From: Thiotrichaceae bacterium
GTDB lineage: Bacteria > Pseudomonadota > Gammaproteobacteria > Thiotrichales > Thiotrichaceae
Assembly: GCA_027024625.1 (NCBI GenBank)
Contig: JALVRY010000185.1
Coordinates: forward strand, 1 to 5,740
DNA length: 5,740 nt
Direction: 5' to 3'
The position numbers and the translations under genes were made by a program. Shown piece after piece: positions 1 through 5,154 of this stretch. The notes under the pieces were generated by a model, which was not told the DNA's origin, ran no database searches, and was given only the letters and a program-made list of their open reading frames with translations. Each line of letters begins with the position of its first letter. The stretch's first letter is position 1.

Positions 1-274
1 GTGTAATACCTTTTTTATCACCTAAGGCTTTGGCAAAAGCTTGACCGAGAGTAATACCAATATCTTCTACCGTATGATGATCATCAATATGAGTATCACC
101 ATTGCATTTGATTTCAAGATCTATGACTCCATGCCGAGCAACCTGCTCTAACATGTGCTCTAAAAAGGGGACGCCTGTATCAAAACTGGAGTCACCATTG
201 CCATCCAAATTAATGGTAACGGAAATTTGTGTTTCTAAGGTATCACGTTGAACCGTTGCTGTACGATCAGTCAT
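1..274 (-). CDS. hisB: Imidazoleglycerol-phosphate dehydratase, N-terminal part (cut by window edge)
   Basis: HisB dehydrates imidazoleglycerol phosphate to imidazoleacetol phosphate, a late step of histidine biosynthesis in the cytoplasm. My translation from the ATG at 274 gives 91 residues before the window edge. It contains the family's metal-binding signatures: [13 protein letters not shown] (residues 37-49) and the [10 protein letters not shown] block (62-71), whose histidines and acidic residues bind the manganese ions. The protein starts directly with the dehydratase domain ([12 protein letters not shown]), with no room for the histidinol-phosphatase domain fused at the N-terminus in E. 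coli, so this is the monofunctional form. The ribosome-binding site is weak (an AAGA about 7 bases before ATG), but no better in-frame start is apparent. It is transcribed leftwards behind its own promoter candidate and separated from the upstream porin by a strong terminator. The rest of a his cluster may lie outside the window. Family identity is very secure. Confidence 0.96.
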   Translation of the reverse strand, partial: MTDRTATVQRDTLETQISVTINLDGNGDSSFDTGVPFLEHMLEQVARHGVIDLEIKCNGDTHIDDHHTVEDIGITLGQAFAKALGDKKGIT

Positions 275-304
275 TTTATATTCTTACATCAGAAAGATGC
301 GAAG

Positions 305-313
305 ATAATAGCA
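305..313 (-). promoter_or_regulatory. Candidate extended -10 promoter for hisB
   Basis: On the minus strand the sequence TGC-TATTAT fits an extended -10 element (TGn followed by a 5/6 match to TATAAT). No good -35 hexamer lies 16-18 bases upstream, which is tolerable for an extended -10. Transcription would start near 298, giving a leader of about 25 bases. The site lies just downstream of the porin terminator, as expected for an independent hisB promoter. This is a pattern match only. Confidence 0.4.
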
Positions 314-345
314 CAAGAAGATATATTGAAAACATTCACAAGCCC

Positions 346-380
346 AAAAAACAAAACCCCATCACTTTGGATGGGGTTTT
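346..380 (-). terminator. Rho-independent terminator of the second porin gene
   Basis: A perfect 11-base-pair stem (AAAACCCCATC at 353-363 with GATGGGGTTTT at 370-380) closes a 6-base loop. On the minus strand it is followed by a T-rich tail (TTTTG then TTTTTT). It starts 25 bases after the porin stop codon at 406 and insulates hisB from porin transcription. The A/T flanks are symmetric, so some activity on the plus strand is also possible. Confidence 0.92.
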
Positions 381-405
381 AGCTAATACTGAAAATATCT
401 AAATC

Positions 406-1500
406 TTAAAAATTGTGTTTAAGTCCAATTGACACACCTTTTTGATCTTTGGCATTACCCGATGCATCAATTTGGGTTGTAACCGACTCACTATGCCCAC
501 CAGCACCTAGACCTAAACCGTAACCACCTTTTGGGTCATTATTAATTTGGGCATACTGCGCATAAACGGTTGTGCGTTTAGATAAGCTATGGTCATAACC
601 CAAAGCAAACATACTTGCACCATTATCATCATTAACGCCCGATGCAGCAGGAGCATCTAAGTCACTCGCACGATAGTATTGTGCTTTTACCACACCTTTT
701 CCTAGCTTTGCAGAGGCACCAACACCAACAACACTGCTATTAAATCCTTCATTAAATCCTTGGTCTTTAGCATTCTGGTAAAAACCAACAACTTTCATAT
801 TACCTGTATCATAGGCTGCCATTGCACGATAAGCCGTACTACCTTTGATCGTTGCAACTCCTGCTACATCAAAGTCGTCACGTTTTTCATAGCCAAGACC
901 TGCTGTCAAGCCACCTTGCTCATAAAAAGCATTTGCACTGATTAAGCCTCTATCATTATTCTGCTGTTCTGTTACCCGAGCAATAGAAGCTTGAAGACCG
1001 TTGTATTTGGGCGTGGTATATTGAAATGTGTTATCAAATCGACCATCAAAATCATCCAACCCAGCTGATACACCTGTACGAATACTACGGTTACTGCGCG
1101 TTAGGTTACGATTTTGTCCAAGCTGACTACTCCAAAACAGGTCTGCTTTACGCCCTACTTTTTTAAATGGTGTGCTCATACGCCCAGCAGTTATCGTACC
1201 CATGTTTGTCTTTAAACCGACGAATTGGTCGCGATCAGTTAAGCCTGAATTCCCACCACCAACATCAGCACCAAATTCCACTTGATAAATCGCACCCATA
1301 TTATCCGTAATCTGCTCAGCACCTTTGACACCCAGCAAAGATTTGTTATTAGAATGTGAGATATTATTTGAATCGGCACCAACATCAACAATATCAAGAG
1401 AGTTATGAAGCTCACCGTATAAGATCGTATCTGCTGATAATACTGGTGTTAAGAAAATGCCCATGGTAGCAGACAATACTGCCAGATTTTTTTTTCTCAT
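406..1500 (-). CDS. Outer-membrane porin (Gram-negative porin family), diverged paralogue of the neighbouring porin
   Basis: A 364-residue general-diffusion porin predicted to form a trimeric 16-strand beta-barrel in the outer membrane. The signal peptide has a basic start (MRKK), a hydrophobic core and probable cleavage after LSA (residue 23, before DTILYGE). The mature protein shows family hallmarks: the first strand DTILYGELHNSLD, NNKSLLGVKG (51-60), LTDRDQFVGL (87-96), the KADLFW segment (118-123) near the expected constriction loop, and SKRTTVYAQYAQ late in the barrel. It ends in the C-terminal phenylalanine (GLKHNF) recognised by the BAM machinery. It aligns along its length with the porin at 1694-2704 but is 28 residues longer, partly from an arginine-rich insertion around residues 131-141. 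It has its own promoter and terminator, so the tandem pair is not an operon. The ribosome-binding site is modest (AAAGGG, 6 bases before ATG). Codons 2-5 hold a run of nine A. Substrate preference cannot be read from the sequence. Confidence 0.94.
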   Translation of the reverse strand: MRKKNLAVLSATMGIFLTPVLSADTILYGELHNSLDIVDVGADSNNISHSNNKSLLGVKGAEQITDNMGAIYQVEFGADVGGGNSGLTDRDQFVGLKTNMGTITAGRMSTPFKKVGRKADLFWSSQLGQNRNLTRSNRSIRTGVSAGLDDFDGRFDNTFQYTTPKYNGLQASIARVTEQQNNDRGLISANAFYEQGGLTAGLGYEKRDDFDVAGVATIKGSTAYRAMAAYDTGNMKVVGFYQNAKDQGFNEGFNSSVVGVGASAKLGKGVVKAQYYRASDLDAPAASGVNDDNGASMFALGYDHSLSKRTTVYAQYAQINNDPKGGYGLGLGAGGHSESVTTQIDASGNAKDQKGVSIGLKHNF

Positions 1501-1512
1501 TTTTTGCCCTTT

Positions 1513-1528
1513 TATCTATGAGTAGATA
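1513..1528 (-). repeat. Inverted repeat at the predicted start of the second porin mRNA
   Basis: TATCTA (1513-1518) and TAGATA (1523-1528) form a perfect 6-4-6 inverted repeat. It lies between the extended -10 element and the ribosome-binding site (1507-1512, AAAGGG on the minus strand). The predicted transcription start falls at about 1528-1529. The repeat could therefore be a hairpin at the 5' end of the mRNA or an operator overlapping +1. The symmetry is certain; the role is inferred. Confidence 0.4.
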
Positions 1529-1535
1529 TGTGTCC

Positions 1536-1544
1536 ATTATACCA
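1536..1544 (-). promoter_or_regulatory. Extended -10 promoter of the second porin gene
   Basis: The minus strand reads TGG-TATAAT: a perfect TATAAT hexamer with the TGn extension, 35 bases before the start codon. The -35 region is AT-rich with no TTGACA-like hexamer, which suits an extended -10 promoter. Because the terminator of the upstream porin lies at 1632-1661, this site can account for independent transcription of the gene. Confidence 0.65.
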
Positions 1545-1631
1545 AAACAATATAAAATAAAAACTCTACAAAGCACAAAAACTAAAGGTTACTAAATTTA
1601 CACCAAAAATATTTTATTTTTATTCCCCCAT

Positions 1632-1661
1632 AAAAAAGACCTCCACAAGGGAGGCCTTTTT
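1632..1661 (-). terminator. Rho-independent terminator of the first porin gene
   Basis: The stem pairs CCTCC (1640-1644) with GGAGG (1650-1654). After one A/C mismatch it continues as AAAAAG with CTTTTT (1633-1638 and 1656-1661). On the minus strand the stem ends in a run of six T. It lies 32 bases after the porin stop codon and separates the two porin transcripts. The symmetric A/T flanks could also allow termination on the plus strand. Confidence 0.9.
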
Positions 1662-1676
1662 ACAACTTTTATTAAA

Positions 1677-1692
1677 CTTTATTTAAATAAAG
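1677..1692. repeat. 16-bp AT-rich perfect palindrome directly after the first porin stop codon
   Basis: CTTTATTT followed by AAATAAAG is a perfect palindrome whose edge is one base from the porin stop codon (TAA, 1694-1696 on the minus strand). It has no loop bases of its own and is AT-only apart from its ends. As an RNA hairpin it would be weak, and a proper terminator follows at 1632-1661. It may be an mRNA 3'-end element or simply AT-rich symmetry. Confidence 0.35.
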
Positions 1693-1693
1693 C

Positions 1694-2704
1694 TTAGAAG
1701 TCGTGTTTGATACCTAGAGAGATACCAGCTTGGTCTTGACCACCAGCAGTTGTAAGAACACCTGCACTGTGACCACCATTACCACCATTAGCAAGAGCTA
1801 CTCCTGCGTTCACATCATTATTCATTGTTGCATACTGAGCATAGATAGTTGTGCGCTTAGATAAGTTATGGTCATAACCAATAGCAAACATATCAGTAGT
1901 ATTGTTGTCACCTTCAGGGTTAGAAGTATAGTATTGACCTTTAATAGCGCCTTTACCTGTTTTATAAGAAAGACCTAAACCATATACATTTGTCTTAAGA
2001 TCACCAGTAAGAGCGCCAAGACTATCATGTCTCTCAGCAAAACCAACTACTTTCACTTTACCAGTATCATAAGAAGCCATCAAACGAGCATCCACATCAT
2101 CATCAGGCAAGTTAGTATCTTCCAAACCTAAACCAACCATCAAACCACCAGCTTTATAGAAAGCATTCGCAGAGTTCGCTGTAATACCATCATTATCCGC
2201 AACTGTGCCTTCTGTCACTGTTGCCCATGCTGCACTGAAGCCACCCATATTTGGGGTGAAATATGCAATAACATTATTTAAGCGGAAATCATCACCAGTG
2301 ATATAACGGTTAGAACCTAGCTGTGAGTACCAGAATAAGTCAGCTTTAGCACCAACAATTTTGTAAGGTGTGCTAGCACGACCAGCAACCAAAGTACCAT
2401 AATTACCAGATAGACCAACATACTGATCACGATCTGAAAGGCCTCGACCACTACCAAATGCAGGGCCAAATTCAATTTTATAAACAGCGCTTAAGCCGTC
2501 AGAAATTTTTTCAGAACCTTTAACACCCAAGTAAGACTTGTTGTTAGAGTATGTGAAATTAGCACCATCCTTACCTGAAAGACCATTATCAAGATCTACA
2601 TAATCAACAGAAGCATGAGCACTACCGTATAGAGTAGTATCAGCCATTACAGCCATAGGTGCTGCTAAACCTGCAGCGATCGCAATTGCGAGAGTTTTTT
2701 TCAT
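1694..2704 (-). CDS. Outer-membrane porin (Gram-negative porin family), probably the major porin
   Basis: A 336-residue general-diffusion porin, predicted as a trimeric outer-membrane beta-barrel passing small hydrophilic solutes. It has a classical signal peptide (MKKTLAIAIAAGLAAPMAVMA, cleavage after residue 21 before DTTLYGS). Recognisable segments are NNKSYLGVKGSEKISDG (54-70), LSDRDQYVGL (89-98), the AKADLFWYSQLG stretch (119-130) near the constriction loop, SKRTTIYAQYATMNND towards the end, and a terminal phenylalanine in GIKHDF. The start is fixed by a good AGGAG ribosome-binding site 7 bases before ATG and by the signal peptide. The strong ribosome-binding site, long leader with inverted repeats and strong terminator suggest high, regulated expression; that is inference. 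The next gene in the same direction is a diverged paralogue, so the pair arose by duplication. The exact porin type and selectivity are not determinable here. Confidence 0.95.
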   Translation of the reverse strand: MKKTLAIAIAAGLAAPMAVMADTTLYGSAHASVDYVDLDNGLSGKDGANFTYSNNKSYLGVKGSEKISDGLSAVYKIEFGPAFGSGRGLSDRDQYVGLSGNYGTLVAGRASTPYKIVGAKADLFWYSQLGSNRYITGDDFRLNNVIAYFTPNMGGFSAAWATVTEGTVADNDGITANSANAFYKAGGLMVGLGLEDTNLPDDDVDARLMASYDTGKVKVVGFAERHDSLGALTGDLKTNVYGLGLSYKTGKGAIKGQYYTSNPEGDNNTTDMFAIGYDHNLSKRTTIYAQYATMNNDVNAGVALANGGNGGHSAGVLTTAGGQDQAGISLGIKHDF

Positions 2705-2711
2705 GAGTCGA

Positions 2712-2716
2712 CTCCT
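2712..2716 (-). promoter_or_regulatory. Ribosome-binding site of the first porin, inside a palindromic context
   Basis: AGGAG on the minus strand, 7 bases from the ATG at 2704, fixes the start of the 336-residue porin. Part of it falls within the 10-base palindrome GAGTCGACTC (2705-2714), which fills the spacer up to the start codon. Self-pairing of two mRNAs or local structure could influence initiation, but this is speculative. Confidence 0.75.
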
Positions 2717-2740
2717 AATTTTTAAGGTTTGTCTTAAAAC

Positions 2741-2758
2741 TTATTTAATATTAAATAA
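2741..2758. repeat. 18-bp AT-only perfect palindrome in the first porin leader
   Basis: TTATTTAAT followed by ATTAAATAA is a perfect 18-base palindrome, 37-54 bases upstream of the porin start codon. It resembles a dimeric-regulator operator or a bend/AT-rich element. No regulator can be named from the sequence. Low-complexity AT sequence makes chance symmetry easier, which limits confidence in a function. Confidence 0.45.
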
Positions 2759-2818
2759 TGGCATCCAATCTACCTTGCATCACCATTACCTTTTTAGTTT
2801 CTTGTAAAACTGATACGG

Positions 2819-2848
2819 ATTTTAGCCCACTTGTGGCAAGAATGCCAC
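2819..2848 (-). promoter_or_regulatory. Candidate sigma-70 type promoter of the first porin
   Basis: On the minus strand a -35-like GTGGCA (2843-2848, 4/6 match) and a -10-like TAAAAT (2819-2824, 5/6 match) are separated by 18 bases. Transcription would begin near 2812 and give an untranslated leader of about 107 bases, a length common for regulated porin mRNAs. The -35 element lies within the inverted repeat at 2832-2849, so a bound regulator would directly affect polymerase. This is a pattern match without experimental support. Confidence 0.35.
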
Positions 2849-2849
2849 A
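2832..2849. promoter_or_regulatory. 7-4-7 inverted repeat, candidate operator upstream of the first porin
   Basis: TGTGGCA and TGCCACA form a perfect inverted repeat around AGAA, covering 18 bases about 128 bases upstream of the porin start codon. A partly overlapping smaller palindrome, CCAC-TT-GTGG (2827-2836), adds a possible third half-site. It is not followed by a T-tract in either direction, so an operator is more likely than a terminator. It differs from the CRP site (TGTGA-N6-TCACA) in sequence and spacing. The binding regulator is unknown. Confidence 0.5.
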
Positions 2850-3050
2850 TAATCTTTTATCTTATTCCCGTATATGTGCATATTAAATCAACTTTTGTTG
2901 TTTTTCAGTTACTTCTACCCCTCTAAGTTATTAATTTTGACTGTAGTTTTATCTATCAAAGTCTCATAAATAAGCCATAACTCAAATTCTCTTTCCACAG
3001 AAGCACAAAGTATGTTCACTCTTATTTTCATTTATAATTGCACTACCATA

Positions 3051-3079
3051 TTGAGTTTAGTGATACCTTGTTGTACCCT
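3051..3079 (+). promoter_or_regulatory. Candidate promoter of the tRNA-Pro gene
   Basis: TTGAGT (3051-3056) and TACCCT (3074-3079) are exactly 17 bases apart and precede the tRNA by 12 bases, giving a very short 5' leader. The stretch after the -10 is rich in C and G, the kind of discriminator seen at stringently controlled stable-RNA promoters. The -10 match is poor. An alternative is the perfect TATAAT at 3033-3038, which lacks a recognisable -35 and would give a leader of about 47 bases. Confidence 0.35.
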
Positions 3080-3091
3080 CTCCCCCTCGGT

Positions 3092-3168
3092 CGGGGCGTA
3101 GCGCAGCTTGGTAGCGCACCACAATGGGGTTGTGGGGGTCGAAGGTTCAAATCCTTTCGCCCCGACCA
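3092..3168 (+). tRNA. tRNA-Pro (anticodon GGG)
   Basis: A complete 77-nucleotide tRNA with encoded CCA. The acceptor stem pairs CGGGGCG (3092-3098) with CGCCCCG (3158-3164). The D arm is GCGC-loop-GCGC. The anticodon stem CCACA/TGTGG encloses the loop ATGGGGT (3124-3130), putting the anticodon GGG at 3126-3128, which reads CCC and CCU proline codons. The T arm is GAAGG-TTCAAAT-CCTTT. The C1-G72 first pair and A73 discriminator are the usual bacterial tRNA-Pro identity features. The loop has A at position 32 and U at 38, an unusual pair known to be conserved in bacterial tRNA-Pro(GGG). No clear terminator follows before the MoxR gene 88 bases downstream, and no integrase or repeated attachment site is seen next to it. 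Confidence 0.97.
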
Positions 3169-3256
3169 TTACATCTTTCAATAAGCATCAATAAAGCCCA
3201 TCAATTCAAGCCCGATCAAATTCGACACGCCTTTGCTTCGTTAGTAAGATAGCTTT

Positions 3257-4219
3257 ATGCAAACACAAACCAAATTTCTGCAACTTCGCAAGCACTTAGA
3301 AAAAACTATTGTTGGGCAAACTGATTTATTAGATCGCATGATGATTGGTTTGCTTACGGGTGGTCATGTTTTACTAGAAAGTCTACCGGGCTTAGCCAAA
3401 ACCACAGCAGTTAATGCCTTGGCGACAGGTATTCGAGCTAATTTTCAGCGAATCCAGTTTAGCCCCGGTCTAATGCCAGGCGATTTAACTGGCTGTGATA
3501 TTTATTCATCTGAAACAGGATCATTCCATTTCGTTGAAGGTCCGATTTTTAATGAGATTATCCTTGCTGATGAGATTAATCGTGCTCCACCAAAAGTTCA
3601 AGCTGCTTTACTTGAGGCGATGCAAGAGCATCAAGTTACCGTTGGCGGAAAGACGCGTCCGCTAGCTGACTTATTTATCGTCATGGCAACACAAAATCCA
3701 CTGGAACAAAGTGGTACCTATCCTCTTCCAGAAGCTCAGTTGGATCGTTTTTTATTGCATGTAGTTTTAAGCTACCCGACACCGGATGAGGAGTTATTAA
3801 TCCTACAACGTGACCGTGAACAAGAAACGAATCATCAAGAAACCTATACCACATCACCGCTCAACCCTGAGCACGTATTAAAAGCACGGAAGGAGGTATT
3901 AGCTGTTCACTTAGCACCTGAATTAGAGAAATATATTATTGAATTGGTTGGTGCAACTCGCCAATTAGAACGCTTTACCCCCGAGTGGAAAAACTATCTA
4001 CAAGCGGGTGCATCACCACGGGCATCACTGGCTTTAGCTAAGGCAAGTAGTGCTTTAGCCTATATTCGTGGGCGTGATTATGTTGTACCTGACGATATTA
4101 TTGACATTGCACCCGATGTTTTACGGCATCGTTTGGTCATGGGTTATGCTGCACGAGCTGCAAGAGTTAGCCCTGATGCAATTATCCAGAAAATACTCTC
4201 TGAGGTTGCAATTCCGTGA
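3257..4219 (+). CDS. MoxR-family AAA+ ATPase
   Basis: A 320-residue cytoplasmic ATPase of the MoxR group (AAA_3 core plus AAA lid), a family thought to act as chaperones for assembling or activating partners, often VWA-domain proteins. Visible motifs in order: VGQ near the start (19-21), Walker A ESLPGLAKT (41-49), the FSPGLMPGDLTG segment (68-79), Walker B ILADEINRAPPKVQAALLEAMQE (102-124), sensor-1 region MATQNPLEQSGTYPLPEAQLDRF (143-165) with the arginine finger R164, and sensor-2 GASPRA (251-256) in the lid. Length is normal for the family. In Walker A, S42 stands where G or D is more usual. The ATG at 3257 has little ribosome-binding sequence before it, yet the N-terminus length fits. 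Its stop codon overlaps the next gene's GTG start by 4 bases, so translation is probably coupled to the DUF58 protein. Confidence 0.95.
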   Translation: MQTQTKFLQLRKHLEKTIVGQTDLLDRMMIGLLTGGHVLLESLPGLAKTTAVNALATGIRANFQRIQFSPGLMPGDLTGCDIYSSETGSFHFVEGPIFNEIILADEINRAPPKVQAALLEAMQEHQVTVGGKTRPLADLFIVMATQNPLEQSGTYPLPEAQLDRFLLHVVLSYPTPDEELLILQRDREQETNHQETYTTSPLNPEHVLKARKEVLAVHLAPELEKYIIELVGATRQLERFTPEWKNYLQAGASPRASLALAKASSALAYIRGRDYVVPDDIIDIAPDVLRHRLVMGYAARAARVSPDAIIQKILSEVAIP

Positions 4220-5154
4220 AATGGACGTGGCGACACGATGCGGCATCTCAACCCTTGCTAAATGCAAAGGAACTACAGGCACTTTACCAACAAGCTCACT
4301 CTGCAGCACTACCTCACTCACAACGGCTTTTGGAGCAACAGCAAATTGGTGATGTTGCCTCCCGTTATCGCGGTGCTGGTTTAGATTACGAGGAAAGCCG
4401 TGAGTATCAAGCAGGCGATGAACCCCGCTTTATCAACTGGCAACTCACCGCCAGAACGGGGACAACACAGTTAAAACAGTTTAGAGAAGAGCGTCGTCCT
4501 TCAGTATTTATCTTATTAGATCACCGTGACTCTATGCGATTTGGCACAAGGGTTCGCCTGAAAGCAGCTCAAGCTTCACGCATCACAGCTCTGATCGCCT
4601 TTGCTGCAGCACAGCAAGGCTGGACAGTTTCTGCTGTTCGCCTAAGTAATGACCAAACCCAATGGTTTACAGAAAATACCCACCCACATGATATTTGGAA
4701 ACTTACGGAAGCGTGTTCTGTCGCCTGTCCACCACAGGAATCAAATCTAGCACCTTCATTAAATACGGTATTGCCGCTAATTCAACAGCAACTTAGCCGT
4801 GGCACACATATTTACGTAATCAGTGATTTTATTGATTTAAACACAGACTCTGACACACACTTGTTGCAACTACAAAATCAGCACCCTATTTTCACTATAC
4901 AAATCACAGACCCCATCGAGATAGAGTTACCCAATGCGGGGCATATTTTATTGCAAAAAAAGAATGCAGAGGCTGGACAGACAGTAGATTTATCCAATAA
5001 GCAATGCCGAGAACAGTTTAAGCAGAAAGCAGAGAAACACCATACGGCTATCAAACAGCAGTTACAGGGCTTAGGTTGCGCCTATTATCGTTTATTGACC
5101 ACAGAGAAATCTCCCGAATCCCAGATTCCCCTACCCCATGGCTTAGGCACATGA
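4216..5154 (+). CDS. DUF58-domain protein (VWA-like fold) of the MoxR operon
   Basis: A 312-residue protein carrying the DUF58 signature: YRGAGLDYEESREYQAGDEP (51-70) followed by RFINWQLTAR (71-80), close to the family pattern GxGxEFxxxRxYxxGDxxRxIxWxxxAR. After it comes a VWA-like strand FILLDHRDSMRFGT (98-111). The canonical metal-binding DxSxS is here D102-H-R104-D-S106, so one of the two serines is an arginine. DUF58 proteins are almost always next to MoxR ATPases and are considered their partners; the molecular role is unknown. I see no signal peptide or transmembrane segment, so it is probably cytoplasmic or peripheral. The start is GTG within GTGA, overlapping the MoxR stop, with a GAGG 10 bases upstream. 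Its own stop overlaps the next ATG in ATGA, so the three genes form a coupled operon. Confidence 0.93.
   Translation: MKWTWRHDAASQPLLNAKELQALYQQAHSAALPHSQRLLEQQQIGDVASRYRGAGLDYEESREYQAGDEPRFINWQLTARTGTTQLKQFREERRPSVFILLDHRDSMRFGTRVRLKAAQASRITALIAFAAAQQGWTVSAVRLSNDQTQWFTENTHPHDIWKLTEACSVACPPQESNLAPSLNTVLPLIQQQLSRGTHIYVISDFIDLNTDSDTHLLQLQNQHPIFTIQITDPIEIELPNAGHILLQKKNAEAGQTVDLSNKQCREQFKQKAEKHHTAIKQQLQGLGCAYYRLLTTEKSPESQIPLPHGLGT

Larger units (their letters stand above)
2705..3091. other. 387-base intergenic region between divergent porin and tRNA transcripts
   Basis: The left half (2705-2850) is the leader and control region of the leftward porin, with the ribosome-binding site, an 18-base palindrome, a candidate promoter and a 7-4-7 inverted repeat. 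The right end (about 3033-3080) holds promoter-like hexamers for the tRNA. In between (about 2850-3030) I see AT-rich sequence with no convincing gene, RNA or repeat. A TTGACT at 2937-2942 has no matching -10 at normal spacing. Confidence 0.7.

Noticed and set aside
760..945. 61-residue plus-strand open frame inside the second porin
   Set aside because: It is antisense to a well-supported porin gene, has no family features and no ribosome-binding site of note.
2832..2849. Sigma-54 or CRP site reading of the inverted repeat
   Set aside because: A sigma-54 promoter needs GG and GC ten bases apart; here they are seven apart on both strands. CRP needs TGTGA-N6-TCACA, while this is TGTGG-N8-CCACA.
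2937..2970. Promoter beginning with TTGACT at 2937-2942
   Set aside because: No TATAAT-like hexamer occurs 16-19 bases downstream; CATAAA at 2965-2970 is too far.
3092..3256. tRNA-Pro as an integration site of a mobile element
   Set aside because: No integrase gene, no repeat of the tRNA 3' end elsewhere in the window, and the neighbouring genes look like ordinary chromosomal genes.
4121..4321. 66-residue minus-strand open frame across the same junction
   Set aside because: Shadow of the MoxR and DUF58 coding regions, with no supporting motif.
4068..4352. 94-residue plus-strand open frame across the MoxR/DUF58 junction
   Set aside because: It overlaps two strongly supported genes in another frame; the predicted protein is low in recognisable features.
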